Source: an uncultured Lachnospiraceae bacterium (GTDB lineage: Bacteria > Bacillota > Clostridia > Lachnospirales > Lachnospiraceae). From it: a DNA stretch of 7,045 nt. Positions within the stretch are counted from its first letter, which is position 1. Each line of letters begins with the position of its first letter. The notes below the pieces were generated by a model, which worked only from the letters and a program-made list of their open reading frames with translations, did no database searches and was not told where the DNA came from. Positions 1 to 6,517 of the stretch are shown here, piece by piece. The position numbers were made by a program, and so were the translations under genes. The stretch lies in NCBI GenBank assembly GCA_958422845.1, contig CATZPU010000055.1:1-7045 (forward strand). The letters are read 5' to 3'.

Positions 1-2744
1 CGTACGCCGACACTACTGTAATTGCGCCTGATACGAACCAGAGTCGGGAGGTGACGTTTACCGTACAGCCCGATACGCAGGATGTATGGATTCAGGAAAG
101 CGGCGGAACATGGCGCACAAAACAGGATTATACCTGTAGTTCTTCCCAGCCGGAGCGTGTAGTTTCTGCGGTCAAGACGCTCGGACCGGAAGCGCCCAAA
201 GGTGTATCTATTGTTGAAAATGAGCCGGAAAATCCGTGTTCTTCTTTCTTTTTCAGGGCAACAGATCAGGCGTACCGCGAGATCGCGCGGGACGGTATTT
301 TGATAAGCGCTGTCGTTACCGTGTCGGTGCAGGAGTATGGAGGATGGTGGTACGTGCCGCAGAGCGGTATGGGAAAATGGCAGGCGATCACTTACCTTGC
401 ATTGGAAGCCCTGACGCAAATGCAGCAGCCAAGAGTGACGGCGAGCGCATCTGCCTCTTATTTTGATGTCAGATTAAGAAAAAAAGATGCCAAGAACGGT
501 AATGTACTGCAAGAAGCTGTGTATGGTCTGTACCGTGATGCGCTTTGTAATTCGCTTGTGGCGCAGTTTCCGAAGACGGGAAAAAACGGGGAGGCAGCTC
601 TGGAACAGATTTTACGTGAACAGGATACGTATTATGTGAGAGAGATCACACCGCCGACAGGCTATTGTGCAGACACCAGAGTATATCCCGTTTCTTCTTC
701 GCAGCCTGTAGTCGAGATAGAGCTGTGGGATCAGGTACAGACGGCAGAGATCATATTGAAAAAAATTGACAGCGAGACGGGAAAACCGGACGGTCAGGGA
801 GATGCGACGCTTGAAGGGGCACAGTACGGTCTGTATGCACGGGAAGATATCGTACATCCGGATGGGGTGACGGGCGTGCTGTTTCGTAAGGGAGAGCAGG
901 CTGCTCTTTTGCAGACGGACAAAAATGGCGGCGCATCTGTGCAGGGCTTATATCCGGGGCGGTATTATCTAAAGGAGATCGCAGCGCCTGCCGGATACGT
1001 GCAGGATACGCAGGAGCATGAGGTAGATATTCCGTATGAAGGCGGTACGTCTGCTGTGATCAGCAGGGAGGTGATTTTGAAGGAGCAGGTGAAAAAACAG
1101 CCGTTTCAGCTGCTCAAGCGGTCAGATCAGGGTAACGAAAATCCGCAGGCTCTTCCGGGTGCAGGATTTACGGCATGGCTTGTCTCGAAGCTTTCGCAGG
1201 GATATGATACTACAGGAATTGCGCCGGAGATAATCGGAGCAAAAGGTGAGACAGAGCTGTTTACAGATGAAAAGGGATATTTGCGTACGATTCCATTGCC
1301 GTACGGAACTTATCTCGTGCGTGAGACAACAGTACCCGCCGATCACAAGCCGGTAGAGGATTTTTTGGTCGTGATCTCGGAGCATCGTCCGGACGAGCCG
1401 CAGCCGTGGATCGTACTGCTCGATAAGAGCCTGATGGCTCGCTTGAAGATCGTGAAGAAGGATGCAAAGACAGGAAATCCCGTGCTGAGGAAGGGAGCGG
1501 AGTTTGTAGTGACAGACCGCAGGACGGGAGAACGTGTGGAACAGACAACGTCCTATCCGGAGAATAAGGTTCACACATCGTATTTTACGAACGAAGAAGG
1601 CTTTCTGATGCTGCCGCAGGAGCTTCCGCCCGGAGAGTACCGGATCGAAGAGATCACCGCGCCGGAGGGTTACATCAGGAATCCTCAGCCAATCGATTTT
1701 GAAATACATGAGGACTCCGCATTTTTGACAGATGTGGAAACGGGAAGTTTGATTGTGGAAAAAGAGTGCTTAAATGAGCCGGTAAGTGGAAAAATAGAGA
1801 TTAAAAAGTCAGGAGAGCTTTTGCAGGCGTTTGAAAATGATTTTTTATATGAAAAAACAGCATTATCCGGCGTGGCATTTGAGATCGTGGCGGCAGAGGA
1901 TATTTTAAATTCAGAAAATACGGTCATTCTTAAAAAAGGAACAGTCGCAGGGGAGCTGGTGACTGACGAAGAGGGGCGTGCGGTTTCGGAGGAACTTCCG
2001 CTTGGCGCATATCTTGTCAGAGAAAAAGAAACGCCGCACGGTTTTGTGACAGATGAAAAAGGTATTGAGGTACGTCTGGAATATCAGGATCAGGAAACGC
2101 CGCTTGTCACGGCTGCGGTCGAGTACGAGAATGTAAGACAGTCGCTGCGCATAAAATTGCTTAAGACCGATCGGGAAACGCAAAAGCCGCTTGCAGGCGC
2201 GAAGTTTGCATTATACACGAAAGAAGCGGTCAAAAATATGCGGCAGGAGATCGTTGTTCTAGCAGATACGATGATCGCAGAATGTGTGACGGATGAGAAT
2301 GGAGAGGGAAGCTTTGCTGTCGATCTGCCGCACGGTCTGTATTATGTCAGGGAAGAAAGTGCTCCGGCAGGGTACGTCAATGAGCATGAGATTCGAGAGG
2401 TGGATCTGCGGGATTGGGATGGCGGCACGGTACAGGTAGAAAAGAAGCTCCTGTTCGGAAATAACAGTACATGGGTGGAAATAAGTAAGACGGATATTAC
2501 AGGCGGTGCAGAGATCTCAGGCGCGAACCTTGAGATCCGTGACGAAAACGGTGAGATCGTCGATCAGTGGGTATCGGGAGAGCAGCCGCATATGATACGC
2601 GGACTTGAAGAGGGCAGGACGTATACGCTGACAGAGACGCGGGCGCCAAAAGGTTATGTTCTTGCAGAGACGATCACATTCACTGTCAAAAATACGGGAG
2701 AGGTGCAGCGGGTAGAAATGCAGGACGCCCGTACACAGGGATAG
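1..2744 (+). CDS. SpaA-repeat wall-anchored surface protein, 5'-partial, ending at an in-frame amber codon
   Basis: This encodes a large extracellular protein of the SpaA/Cna-B type (adhesin or pilin-like stalk). The frame is open to the left edge (first full codon at 3), so the true start and signal peptide lie outside. The GTG at 51 is only the first in-window start-like codon and has no role I can support. Nucleotides 3-458 encode an N-terminal region I cannot classify. Seven SpaA-like domains follow, starting near 459, 744, 1098, 1437, 1791, 2142 and 2469. Most open with a K-x-D strand (RKKDAK, LKKIDSETGK, VKKDAKTG, LLKTDRET, ISKTDITG) and close with E-x-x-APxGY-type motifs (KEIAAPAGY, EEITAPEGY, EESAPAGY, ETRAPKGY). 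In this family Lys/Asn pairs, helped by a Glu, form intramolecular isopeptide bonds. Domain 3 ends in the variant PADHKPVEDF. TAG at 2742-2744 stops the frame before domain 8 and the wall anchor, which continue in the same frame (next entry). Codon use is uniform across the break. Confidence 0.85.
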   Translation, partial: YADTTVIAPDTNQSREVTFTVQPDTQDVWIQESGGTWRTKQDYTCSSSQPERVVSAVKTLGPEAPKGVSIVENEPENPCSSFFFRATDQAYREIARDGILISAVVTVSVQEYGGWWYVPQSGMGKWQAITYLALEALTQMQQPRVTASASASYFDVRLRKKDAKNGNVLQEAVYGLYRDALCNSLVAQFPKTGKNGEAALEQILREQDTYYVREITPPTGYCADTRVYPVSSSQPVVEIELWDQVQTAEIILKKIDSETGKPDGQGDATLEGAQYGLYAREDIVHPDGVTGVLFRKGEQAALLQTDKNGGASVQGLYPGRYYLKEIAAPAGYVQDTQEHEVDIPYEGGTSAVISREVILKEQVKKQPFQLLKRSDQGNENPQALPGAGFTAWLVSKLSQGYDTTGIAPEIIGAKGETELFTDEKGYLRTIPLPYGTYLVRETTVPADHKPVEDFLVVISEHRPDEPQPWIVLLDKSLMARLKIVKKDAKTGNPVLRKGAEFVVTDRRTGERVEQTTSYPENKVHTSYFTNEEGFLMLPQELPPGEYRIEEITAPEGYIRNPQPIDFEIHEDSAFLTDVETGSLIVEKECLNEPVSGKIEIKKSGELLQAFENDFLYEKTALSGVAFEIVAAEDILNSENTVILKKGTVAGELVTDEEGRAVSEELPLGAYLVREKETPHGFVTDEKGIEVRLEYQDQETPLVTAAVEYENVRQSLRIKLLKTDRETQKPLAGAKFALYTKEAVKNMRQEIVVLADTMIAECVTDENGEGSFAVDLPHGLYYVREESAPAGYVNEHEIREVDLRDWDGGTVQVEKKLLFGNNSTWVEISKTDITGGAEISGANLEIRDENGEIVDQWVSGEQPHMIRGLEEGRTYTLTETRAPKGYVLAETITFTVKNTGEVQRVEMQDARTQG
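2742..2744 (+). other. In-frame amber (TAG) codon between SpaA domains 7 and 8
   Basis: The codon before it is GGA (2739) and the codon after it is CTT (2745). Reading on in the same phase gives LLIEKKDKKTGK, the normal opening strand of a SpaA domain. From memory of related proteins this inter-domain site usually carries Lys or Arg after a Gly, so one base change (for example AAG to TAG) would explain the stop. Gln (CAG) or Glu (GAG) are also one change away. The base after the stop is C, the same as after the relQ TAG. Confidence 0.85.
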
Positions 2745-3230
2745 CTTCTCATTGAAAAGAAAGACAAGAAAACTGGAAAAGCTCTGGAGGGAGCTGTATT
2801 TGAGCTGCGGACAGAGGCAGGAGAGCTTATAGAAAAGCTGATAACAGATCAGGGAGGTACGGCAAAGAGCGGTCTGTTGGAGATCGGAGTTTTTGAGAGG
2901 GGTATCTATACAGAAGCGATTACTTATGTATTGCAGGAAATCGAGGCTCCAAAGGGTTATCTTTCGGATGAGACGAAGTATACCATTACATTCCCGTATA
3001 CAGAAGGAAAAGAGCCTGTCGTTGAAGTAAGGCAGGAAGTCTTAAATGAGGAAGTACCTCCGGAGGAAACAGAACCTCCTACAGAAACACCTCCAAAAGA
3101 AACACCGCCTTCTCCGCAGACAGGCGATGAGACGAATATAGCAGGAGCAGTGACGGGGCTTGCGCTTTCAGCAGGACTTGCCGTGCTCATCGTAAGAGTA
3201 CGAAAGAAACGAAAAGATGAAATTCACTAA
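2745..3230 (+). pseudogene. 3' part of the SpaA-repeat protein: domain 8, spacer, SPQTG sorting signal (in frame after the amber codon)
   Basis: This segment is in the same frame as the upstream SpaA gene and has no plausible start of its own: the TTG at 2877 lies inside the domain and lacks a ribosome binding site. It encodes an eighth SpaA domain, opening with IEKKDKKTGK and closing with QEIEAPKGYL. A Pro/Glu/Thr spacer follows, then SPQTG at 3111-3125, a hydrophobic helix (about 3138-3195) and a basic tail RVRKKRKDEIH ending in TAA at 3228-3230. It would act as the cell-wall sorting signal: sortase cleaves within the motif and joins the protein to peptidoglycan. It is made only if the TAG at 2742 is read through or is absent in other strains. 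It shows no further decay (no frameshift, no second stop), so the nonsense change is recent, the codon is suppressed, or it is an assembly error. Marked pseudogene only for lack of a better class. Confidence 0.7.
3111..3227 (+). other. Cell-wall sorting signal (SPQTG, membrane helix, basic tail)
   Basis: SPQTG-DE is followed by a roughly 19-residue Ala/Gly/Leu/Val hydrophobic stretch and then RVRKKRK. This is the three-part signal for sortase anchoring. SPxTG-type motifs in place of LPxTG are known from Clostridia. No sortase gene lies in the window. Confidence 0.8.
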
Positions 3231-3269
3231 TATTTAAGGATTGGTTTTCGCATTATCCGGCAAAATGAC

Positions 3270-3298
3270 TGGATTGCCAGAGCAAGATGTGGTATAAA
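3270..3298 (+). promoter_or_regulatory. Probable extended -10 promoter for relQ
   Basis: TATAAA at 3293-3298 is preceded by TG at 3290-3291 with one intervening base, forming TGGTATAAA, an extended -10 element. The hexamer 17 bp upstream (3270-3275, TGGATT) is a poor -35, as tolerated with an extended -10. Transcription would begin near 3305, leaving a leader of about 55 nt before the GTG start. The element resembles the gdpP promoter (TGGTACAAT). Confidence 0.45.
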
Positions 3299-3305
3299 GA
3301 AGGGG

Positions 3306-3326
3306 AACCGTTTGAAGTCGGTTTTT
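3306..3326 (+). terminator. Weak hairpin with short T run, possible terminator of the SpaA gene
   Basis: AACCG (3306-3310) can pair with CGGTT (3319-3323) around an 8-nt loop, extendable by G-U pairs, and the right arm runs into TTTTT (3322-3326). The stem is short and falls where the predicted relQ transcript would begin. It could be a weak terminator for upstream transcription or chance. Confidence 0.25.
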
Positions 3327-3358
3327 GACGTACCAAAGAATGCAGGAGGCAGAAAGTC

Positions 3359-4066
3359 GTGGAAAATATATTTGAATTTTTTGAAGAACCGCAGTACGTA
3401 AAAATTCTGGAAACAAGGAAAAAATATCAGGATCTGATGAACAGATACCGCTGTGCGATCATGGAGGTAGAGACAAAGCTTAATGTACTCAATCTGGAGT
3501 TTTCCCTTCACTATGACAGAAATCCGTTTGAATCCATTGAGAGCAGACTGAAGTCGCCGCGAAGCATCATCGGGAAGCTGAAAAAGAAAGGAATACCGCT
3601 TGATGAAACGACTCTGGCAGAAAGCATATCGGAGAATCTGTATGATGTAGCCGGACTGCGCGTGATCTGCGCTTTTCAGGAGGATATTTATCATCTGGCA
3701 GATCTGCTCGTACAGCAGGATGATATTACGCTGATACGGACGAAGGATTATATCAAGAATCCAAAGCCGAACGGATATCGGAGCCTTCATCTGATCCTTG
3801 AGATCCCGATCTTTTTAAAAGAGGGAAAGACGATGATGAAGGTGGAGGTTCAGTTCCGCACGATCGCGATGGATTTCTGGGCGAGCGTCGACCACAGACT
3901 GCGGTATAAAAAGGATCTTCCGAATGAGGCGGAGATCTTAGAAAAGCTGCGTCGATGCGCGACGGTGATCGCAGGGCTTGACGAGGAGATGCAGCAGATC
4001 CGTACAATGATCGAGGAGAGCGAGAAAGAATCCGGTCAGGAAAAGGACGAATCGAAAAAGGAGTAG
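3359..4066 (+). CDS. relQ: RelQ-type small alarmone synthetase (GTP pyrophosphokinase)
   Basis: This is a cytosolic enzyme moving pyrophosphate from ATP to the 3'-OH of GDP or GTP to make (p)ppGpp. At 235 aa it is a stand-alone synthetase, slightly longer than typical RelQ proteins (about 210-225 aa), with no HD hydrolase, TGS or ACT domains. Visible motifs are SRLKSPRSIIGKL (from residue 62; basic nucleotide-binding segment), YDVAGLRVIC (95-104, with the metal-binding Asp96), KDYIKNPKPNGYRSLH (129-144; acceptor-nucleotide loop with the stacking Tyr) and VEVQFRT (162-168) followed by DFWASVDHRLRYK. The start is GTG at 3359: AGGAGG at 3344-3349 sits 9 nt upstream, and an in-frame TGA at 3326 excludes longer forms. 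After residue about 218 a disordered Glu/Lys/Ser tail begins, outside the catalytic fold. TAG at 4064 ends the frame, but an 11-codon repeat continues in phase beyond it (separate entry). RelQ members form tetramers with an allosteric pppGpp site; that is family knowledge. Confidence 0.93.
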   Translation: MENIFEFFEEPQYVKILETRKKYQDLMNRYRCAIMEVETKLNVLNLEFSLHYDRNPFESIESRLKSPRSIIGKLKKKGIPLDETTLAESISENLYDVAGLRVICAFQEDIYHLADLLVQQDDITLIRTKDYIKNPKPNGYRSLHLILEIPIFLKEGKTMMKVEVQFRTIAMDFWASVDHRLRYKKDLPNEAEILEKLRRCATVIAGLDEEMQQIRTMIEESEKESGQEKDESKKE

Positions 4067-4195
4067 CAGAAGGAAGCAGGCGAAGCGCAAGAAGAGTAGT
4101 AGAAGGAAACAGGCGAAGCGCAAGAAGAGTAGTAGAAGGAAACGGACAAATCGCGAGAAAAGTAGGATACGAAAGCGGGCGAGTCGAAAAGACCC
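4031..4195 (+). repeat. 33-nt tandem repeat continuing the relQ reading frame, carrying six in-frame TAG codons
   Basis: Five 33-nt units lie head to tail at 4031, 4064, 4097, 4130 and 4163. Units 2 and 3 match at 31 of 33 positions, units 3 and 4 at 27 of 33, and the outer units are diverged. In relQ phase, with x for TAG, they read SGQEKDESKKE, xQKEAGEAQEE, xxKETGEAQEE, xxKETDKSREK and xDTKAGESKRP, then V and TAA at 4199. TAG codons fall at 4064, 4097, 4100, 4130, 4133 and 4163. Unit 1 lies inside relQ, so the repeat grew out of coding sequence. At the second codon, unit 2 has CAG where units 3 and 4 have TAG, a one-base exchange. Caution: the stretch has almost no T outside these TAGs, so the absence of TAA and TGA is weak evidence that it is translated. 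Confidence 0.85.
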
Positions 4196-4199
4196 GTAT

Positions 4200-4254
4200 A
4201 AAAGGGAGCAGAGCAGACAGGGTATTTCATGTGTTTTCTGCTCCTTTTGTTGTT
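4200..4254 (+). terminator. Rho-independent terminator after relQ
   Basis: AAAAGGGAGCAGA (4200-4212) pairs with TCTGCTCCTTTT (4237-4248) with a single bulged G, followed by a T/G-rich run (GTTGTTGG). AGCAGA occurs again at 4212-4217, so a shorter alternative stem is possible. The loop is long (about 24 nt), which weakens the call. It overlaps the TAA (4199-4201) that would end an extended relQ frame, a position consistent with the gene's historical 3' end being there. Confidence 0.65.
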
Positions 4255-4283
4255 GGTAAATATCTCACGGCGCTAATATACTC

Positions 4284-4312
4284 TTTTCTATCCCTGCAAT
4301 CTGTGGTACAAT
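4284..4312 (+). promoter_or_regulatory. Probable extended -10 promoter for the gdpP-rplI operon
   Basis: TACAAT at 4307-4312 is preceded by TG at 4304-4305 plus one base (TGGTACAAT), an extended -10. Seventeen bp upstream is TTTTCT (4284-4289), a weak -35. Transcription would start near 4319, giving a leader of about 130 nt before gdpP. The preceding terminator supports an independent transcription unit. Confidence 0.55.
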
Positions 4313-4383
4313 ATTAACGTTAGACAGCTATTTTGTACGCAGTAAACAGGAGTATACGGATAGCTGCGGCGTTAGGAACCGCA

Positions 4384-4452
4384 ATGTATGGCGTGGCAGG
4401 TGGAAAATTTGCATCTGCTTTGCCTGTTACAGAAGGAATGGAGATACTATGA
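4384..4452 (+). CDS. Possible 22-codon leader ORF overlapping the gdpP start (tentative)
   Basis: ATG at 4384 has AGGA at 4374-4377, 6 nt upstream, and reads 22 residues (starting MYGVAGGKFASALP) to TGA at 4450-4452, overlapping the gdpP start as ATGA. The same frame is open upstream to 4321 and reads as a small hydrophobic Ala/Gly segment, which would resemble a signal peptide with an ASA-type cleavage site, but no good start (only TTG at 4333 without a ribosome binding site) exists there. It could couple translation into gdpP or be chance. I do not recognise the peptide. Confidence 0.2.
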   Translation: MYGVAGGKFASALPVTEGMEIL

Positions 4453-6515
4453 AGAAAAATAAGACTGGCAACAAGGCTCAGATCAAATACAGCGGCAGCC
4501 TGATGCATCACTGGTACTGGTGCGTGCTGCTTATACTCTTTCTGCTGCTTCTCACAGCGGCGGTGCTGTATGTGGATACGTTTGCCGGAGTGATCGTCGG
4601 AGGCTTTACAGTGGCGATATTTTTATCTCTGCTGCTGCTTGATGCATATTTTAAGCCACGCGTGCTGATCGAGCTGCTTGACTTTGCGCATAAGTTCAGC
4701 GGCGTTGAGAAGGCTATGCTCAAAAGCTTCATTATTCCCTACGGGATCGTGCAGACAGACGGAAAGATATTATGGATGAATGATATGCTGATGGGGCTTG
4801 TCGGAAAGAATGAGCACTATCACAAGAATATTTCCGCGCTGTTTCCGCAGATGAATCCGTCCCAGTTTCCGCTTGGCGAGGAATCGCGCAGCGCTGAGAT
4901 CTGGCATGAGGGGAAGCTGTACCGCGTGGATATGAAAAAGATCGCGCTTGAAGAGCTTGTGGACGGACTGGACGGAGTAGAGCGGCTGACAGAAGAGTGC
5001 TACGTGATCGCGCTTTACTTTTTCGACGTTACGGAGCTGGCGCAGTTCAAGAAAGAGAATTATGAGCAGAAGCCGGTCGTCGGGCTTTTGTACATGGATA
5101 ATTACGATGAAGTCATGGACAGTGTCGAGGATGTCAGACGCTCCATGCTGGAAGCGCTTGTCGACCGTAGGATCACGAAGTATGTATCTACTGTCGGCGG
5201 TCTGATCAAAAAGCTTGAGAAGGATAAGTATATCCTCGTTGTAAAACGCAAAGATCTCGAGACGATGGAGGCGGATCGCTTTTCCGTGCTTGAGGATGTA
5301 AAGACAGTAAATATCGGCAATACGATCAATATGACAGTGAGTATCGGTATCGGTATGAACTGCGGCGATTATGCGAAAAACTACGAAGCGGCCAGAGTGG
5401 CGATCGAGATGGCTCTTGCGCGAGGCGGCGATCAGGCAGTTGTCAAAGAGCAGGAGAAGATGTCGTTTTTCGGCGGAAAGACGCAGCGTGCGGAGCGCAA
5501 TACGAGAGTGCGTGCGCGCGTAAAAGCACAGGCGCTGCGTGAGCTGATCAGTACGCGGGAACGCGTAATGGTCATGGGACATAAGATGACGGACATCGAT
5601 TCGTTCGGCGCATGTATCGGTGTCTGCCGTGCGGCAAAGCAGGTAGGCAAGCCGGTCCATATCGTGCTTGGCGATATAAACAGCAATATCAGACCGTGGA
5701 TCAGTCTGCTTGAGGCAGGAGGCGGATATGAAGAGAAGTGCTTCTTGACGCATGAGCAGGCGATCGAGATGACGAATCAGAATACGGCGGTGATCGTCGT
5801 GGACACGAACCGTCCGAGCATGACAGAGTGCGAGCAGCTTTTGTATCTGACAAGAACAATCGTTGTACTGGATCATCACAGACAGGGAACGGAAAAGATA
5901 GAGAACGCTTCGCTTTCTTATATTGAACCGTCCGCGTCCTCTGCGTGTGAGATGATCTCCGAGATCTTGCAGTATTACGACGACGGAATCAAGCTGAAGC
6001 CGGGAGAAGCAGACTGTATTTACGCGGGAATTATCGTGGATACGAATAATTTTGTGGCAAAGACAGGCATGCGTACCTTTGAGGCGGCGGCGTTCCTGCG
6101 CAGAAACGGCGCAGATATGACGCGGGTAAGAAAAGCCTTCCGCAATGATATGGATACGTACAAGGCAAGAGCAGAAGCGGTACGTCATGCGGAGGCGTTC
6201 ATGGGCTGCTATGCGATCAGCGTTTGTCCGAGCGCGAATCTTGAAAATCCTACAGTCGTAGGGGCGCAGGCAGCGAATGAGCTGCTTAATATCGTAGGCG
6301 TAAAGGCGTCCTTTGTGCTGACAGATTATAATAATACCATTTATATCAGTGCGCGTGCCATTGACGAGGTGAACGTCCAGATCATCATGGAGCGGCTTGG
6401 CGGCGGCGGGCATATGAATATTGCGGGCGCACAGCTTAACGGCATGGATCTCGATGAGGCTCGCGTGAAATTAAAGGAAGTATTGACTCAAATGACGAAA
6501 GAAGGAGCGATTTGA
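4449..6515 (+). CDS. gdpP: GdpP, membrane-bound c-di-AMP phosphodiesterase (DHH/DHHA1)
   Basis: This enzyme degrades the second messenger c-di-AMP to pApA, which bears on potassium and osmotic balance, cell-wall stress and beta-lactam tolerance in Firmicutes. At 688 aa it is close to family length (about 655-660). There are two N-terminal membrane helices (about residues 22-42 and 45-66). A divergent PAS-like region (about 80-190) follows, then a degenerate GGDEF domain (about 209-340, opening VVGLLYMDNYDEV) in which the GGDEF signature is lost. The DHH domain has GHKMTDIDSFGA (377-388; His378, Asp382, Asp384), VVDTNRP (Asp452), DHHR (475-478) and VDTNNF (Asp531), so all metal ligands appear present. 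Thr381 stands where many relatives have Pro. The DHHA1 domain carries GGGGH at 651-655. The start ATG has GGAG 5 nt upstream (4440-4443). The stop TGA is 2 nt before rplI. GdpP proteins are inhibited by ppGpp, notable beside relQ. Confidence 0.95.
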   Translation: MKKNKTGNKAQIKYSGSLMHHWYWCVLLILFLLLLTAAVLYVDTFAGVIVGGFTVAIFLSLLLLDAYFKPRVLIELLDFAHKFSGVEKAMLKSFIIPYGIVQTDGKILWMNDMLMGLVGKNEHYHKNISALFPQMNPSQFPLGEESRSAEIWHEGKLYRVDMKKIALEELVDGLDGVERLTEECYVIALYFFDVTELAQFKKENYEQKPVVGLLYMDNYDEVMDSVEDVRRSMLEALVDRRITKYVSTVGGLIKKLEKDKYILVVKRKDLETMEADRFSVLEDVKTVNIGNTINMTVSIGIGMNCGDYAKNYEAARVAIEMALARGGDQAVVKEQEKMSFFGGKTQRAERNTRVRARVKAQALRELISTRERVMVMGHKMTDIDSFGACIGVCRAAKQVGKPVHIVLGDINSNIRPWISLLEAGGGYEEKCFLTHEQAIEMTNQNTAVIVVDTNRPSMTECEQLLYLTRTIVVLDHHRQGTEKIENASLSYIEPSASSACEMISEILQYYDDGIKLKPGEADCIYAGIIVDTNNFVAKTGMRTFEAAAFLRRNGADMTRVRKAFRNDMDTYKARAEAVRHAEAFMGCYAISVCPSANLENPTVVGAQAANELLNIVGVKASFVLTDYNNTIYISARAIDEVNVQIIMERLGGGGHMNIAGAQLNGMDLDEARVKLKEVLTQMTKEGAI

Positions 6516-6517
6516 TT

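Noticed and set aside
1122..1709. 195-codon open frame on the - strand within the SpaA gene
   Set aside because: It is antisense to clear SpaA domains, has no domain of its own, and its composition fits a shadow.
2877..3230. Independent gene starting at TTG 2877
   Set aside because: The TTG lies inside SpaA domain 8, lacks a ribosome binding site, and the frame is continuous with the upstream gene across the amber codon.
4067..4200. CRISPR array in the 33-nt repeats
   Set aside because: The units are directly abutting with no spacers, and they extend a coding sequence.
4011..4260. Arg/Lys-rich product of the relQ tail repeat in the other two + frames, possibly reached by frameshifting at AAAAAGGAG
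   Set aside because: All frames are open because the stretch is purine-rich and T-poor. The AAAAAG run lacks a proper slippery heptamer in phase (G AAA AAG), and relQ phase alone explains the 11-codon unit.
4320..4448. c-di-AMP riboswitch in the gdpP leader
   Set aside because: The leader of about 130 nt shows no conserved helices or motifs I can match to that class, only small weak hairpins.
4770..6413. 547-codon open frame on the - strand opposite gdpP
   Set aside because: The + strand encodes all the DHH/DHHA1 motifs of GdpP. The antisense translation has no recognisable domain and an odd Arg/His/Cys-rich composition, as expected of a shadow frame in codon-biased DNA.
6512..6517. TTG start for rplI
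   Set aside because: L9 proteins start MKV. ATG 6518 fits this and has better spacing to AAGGAG; TTG would overlap the gdpP stop.
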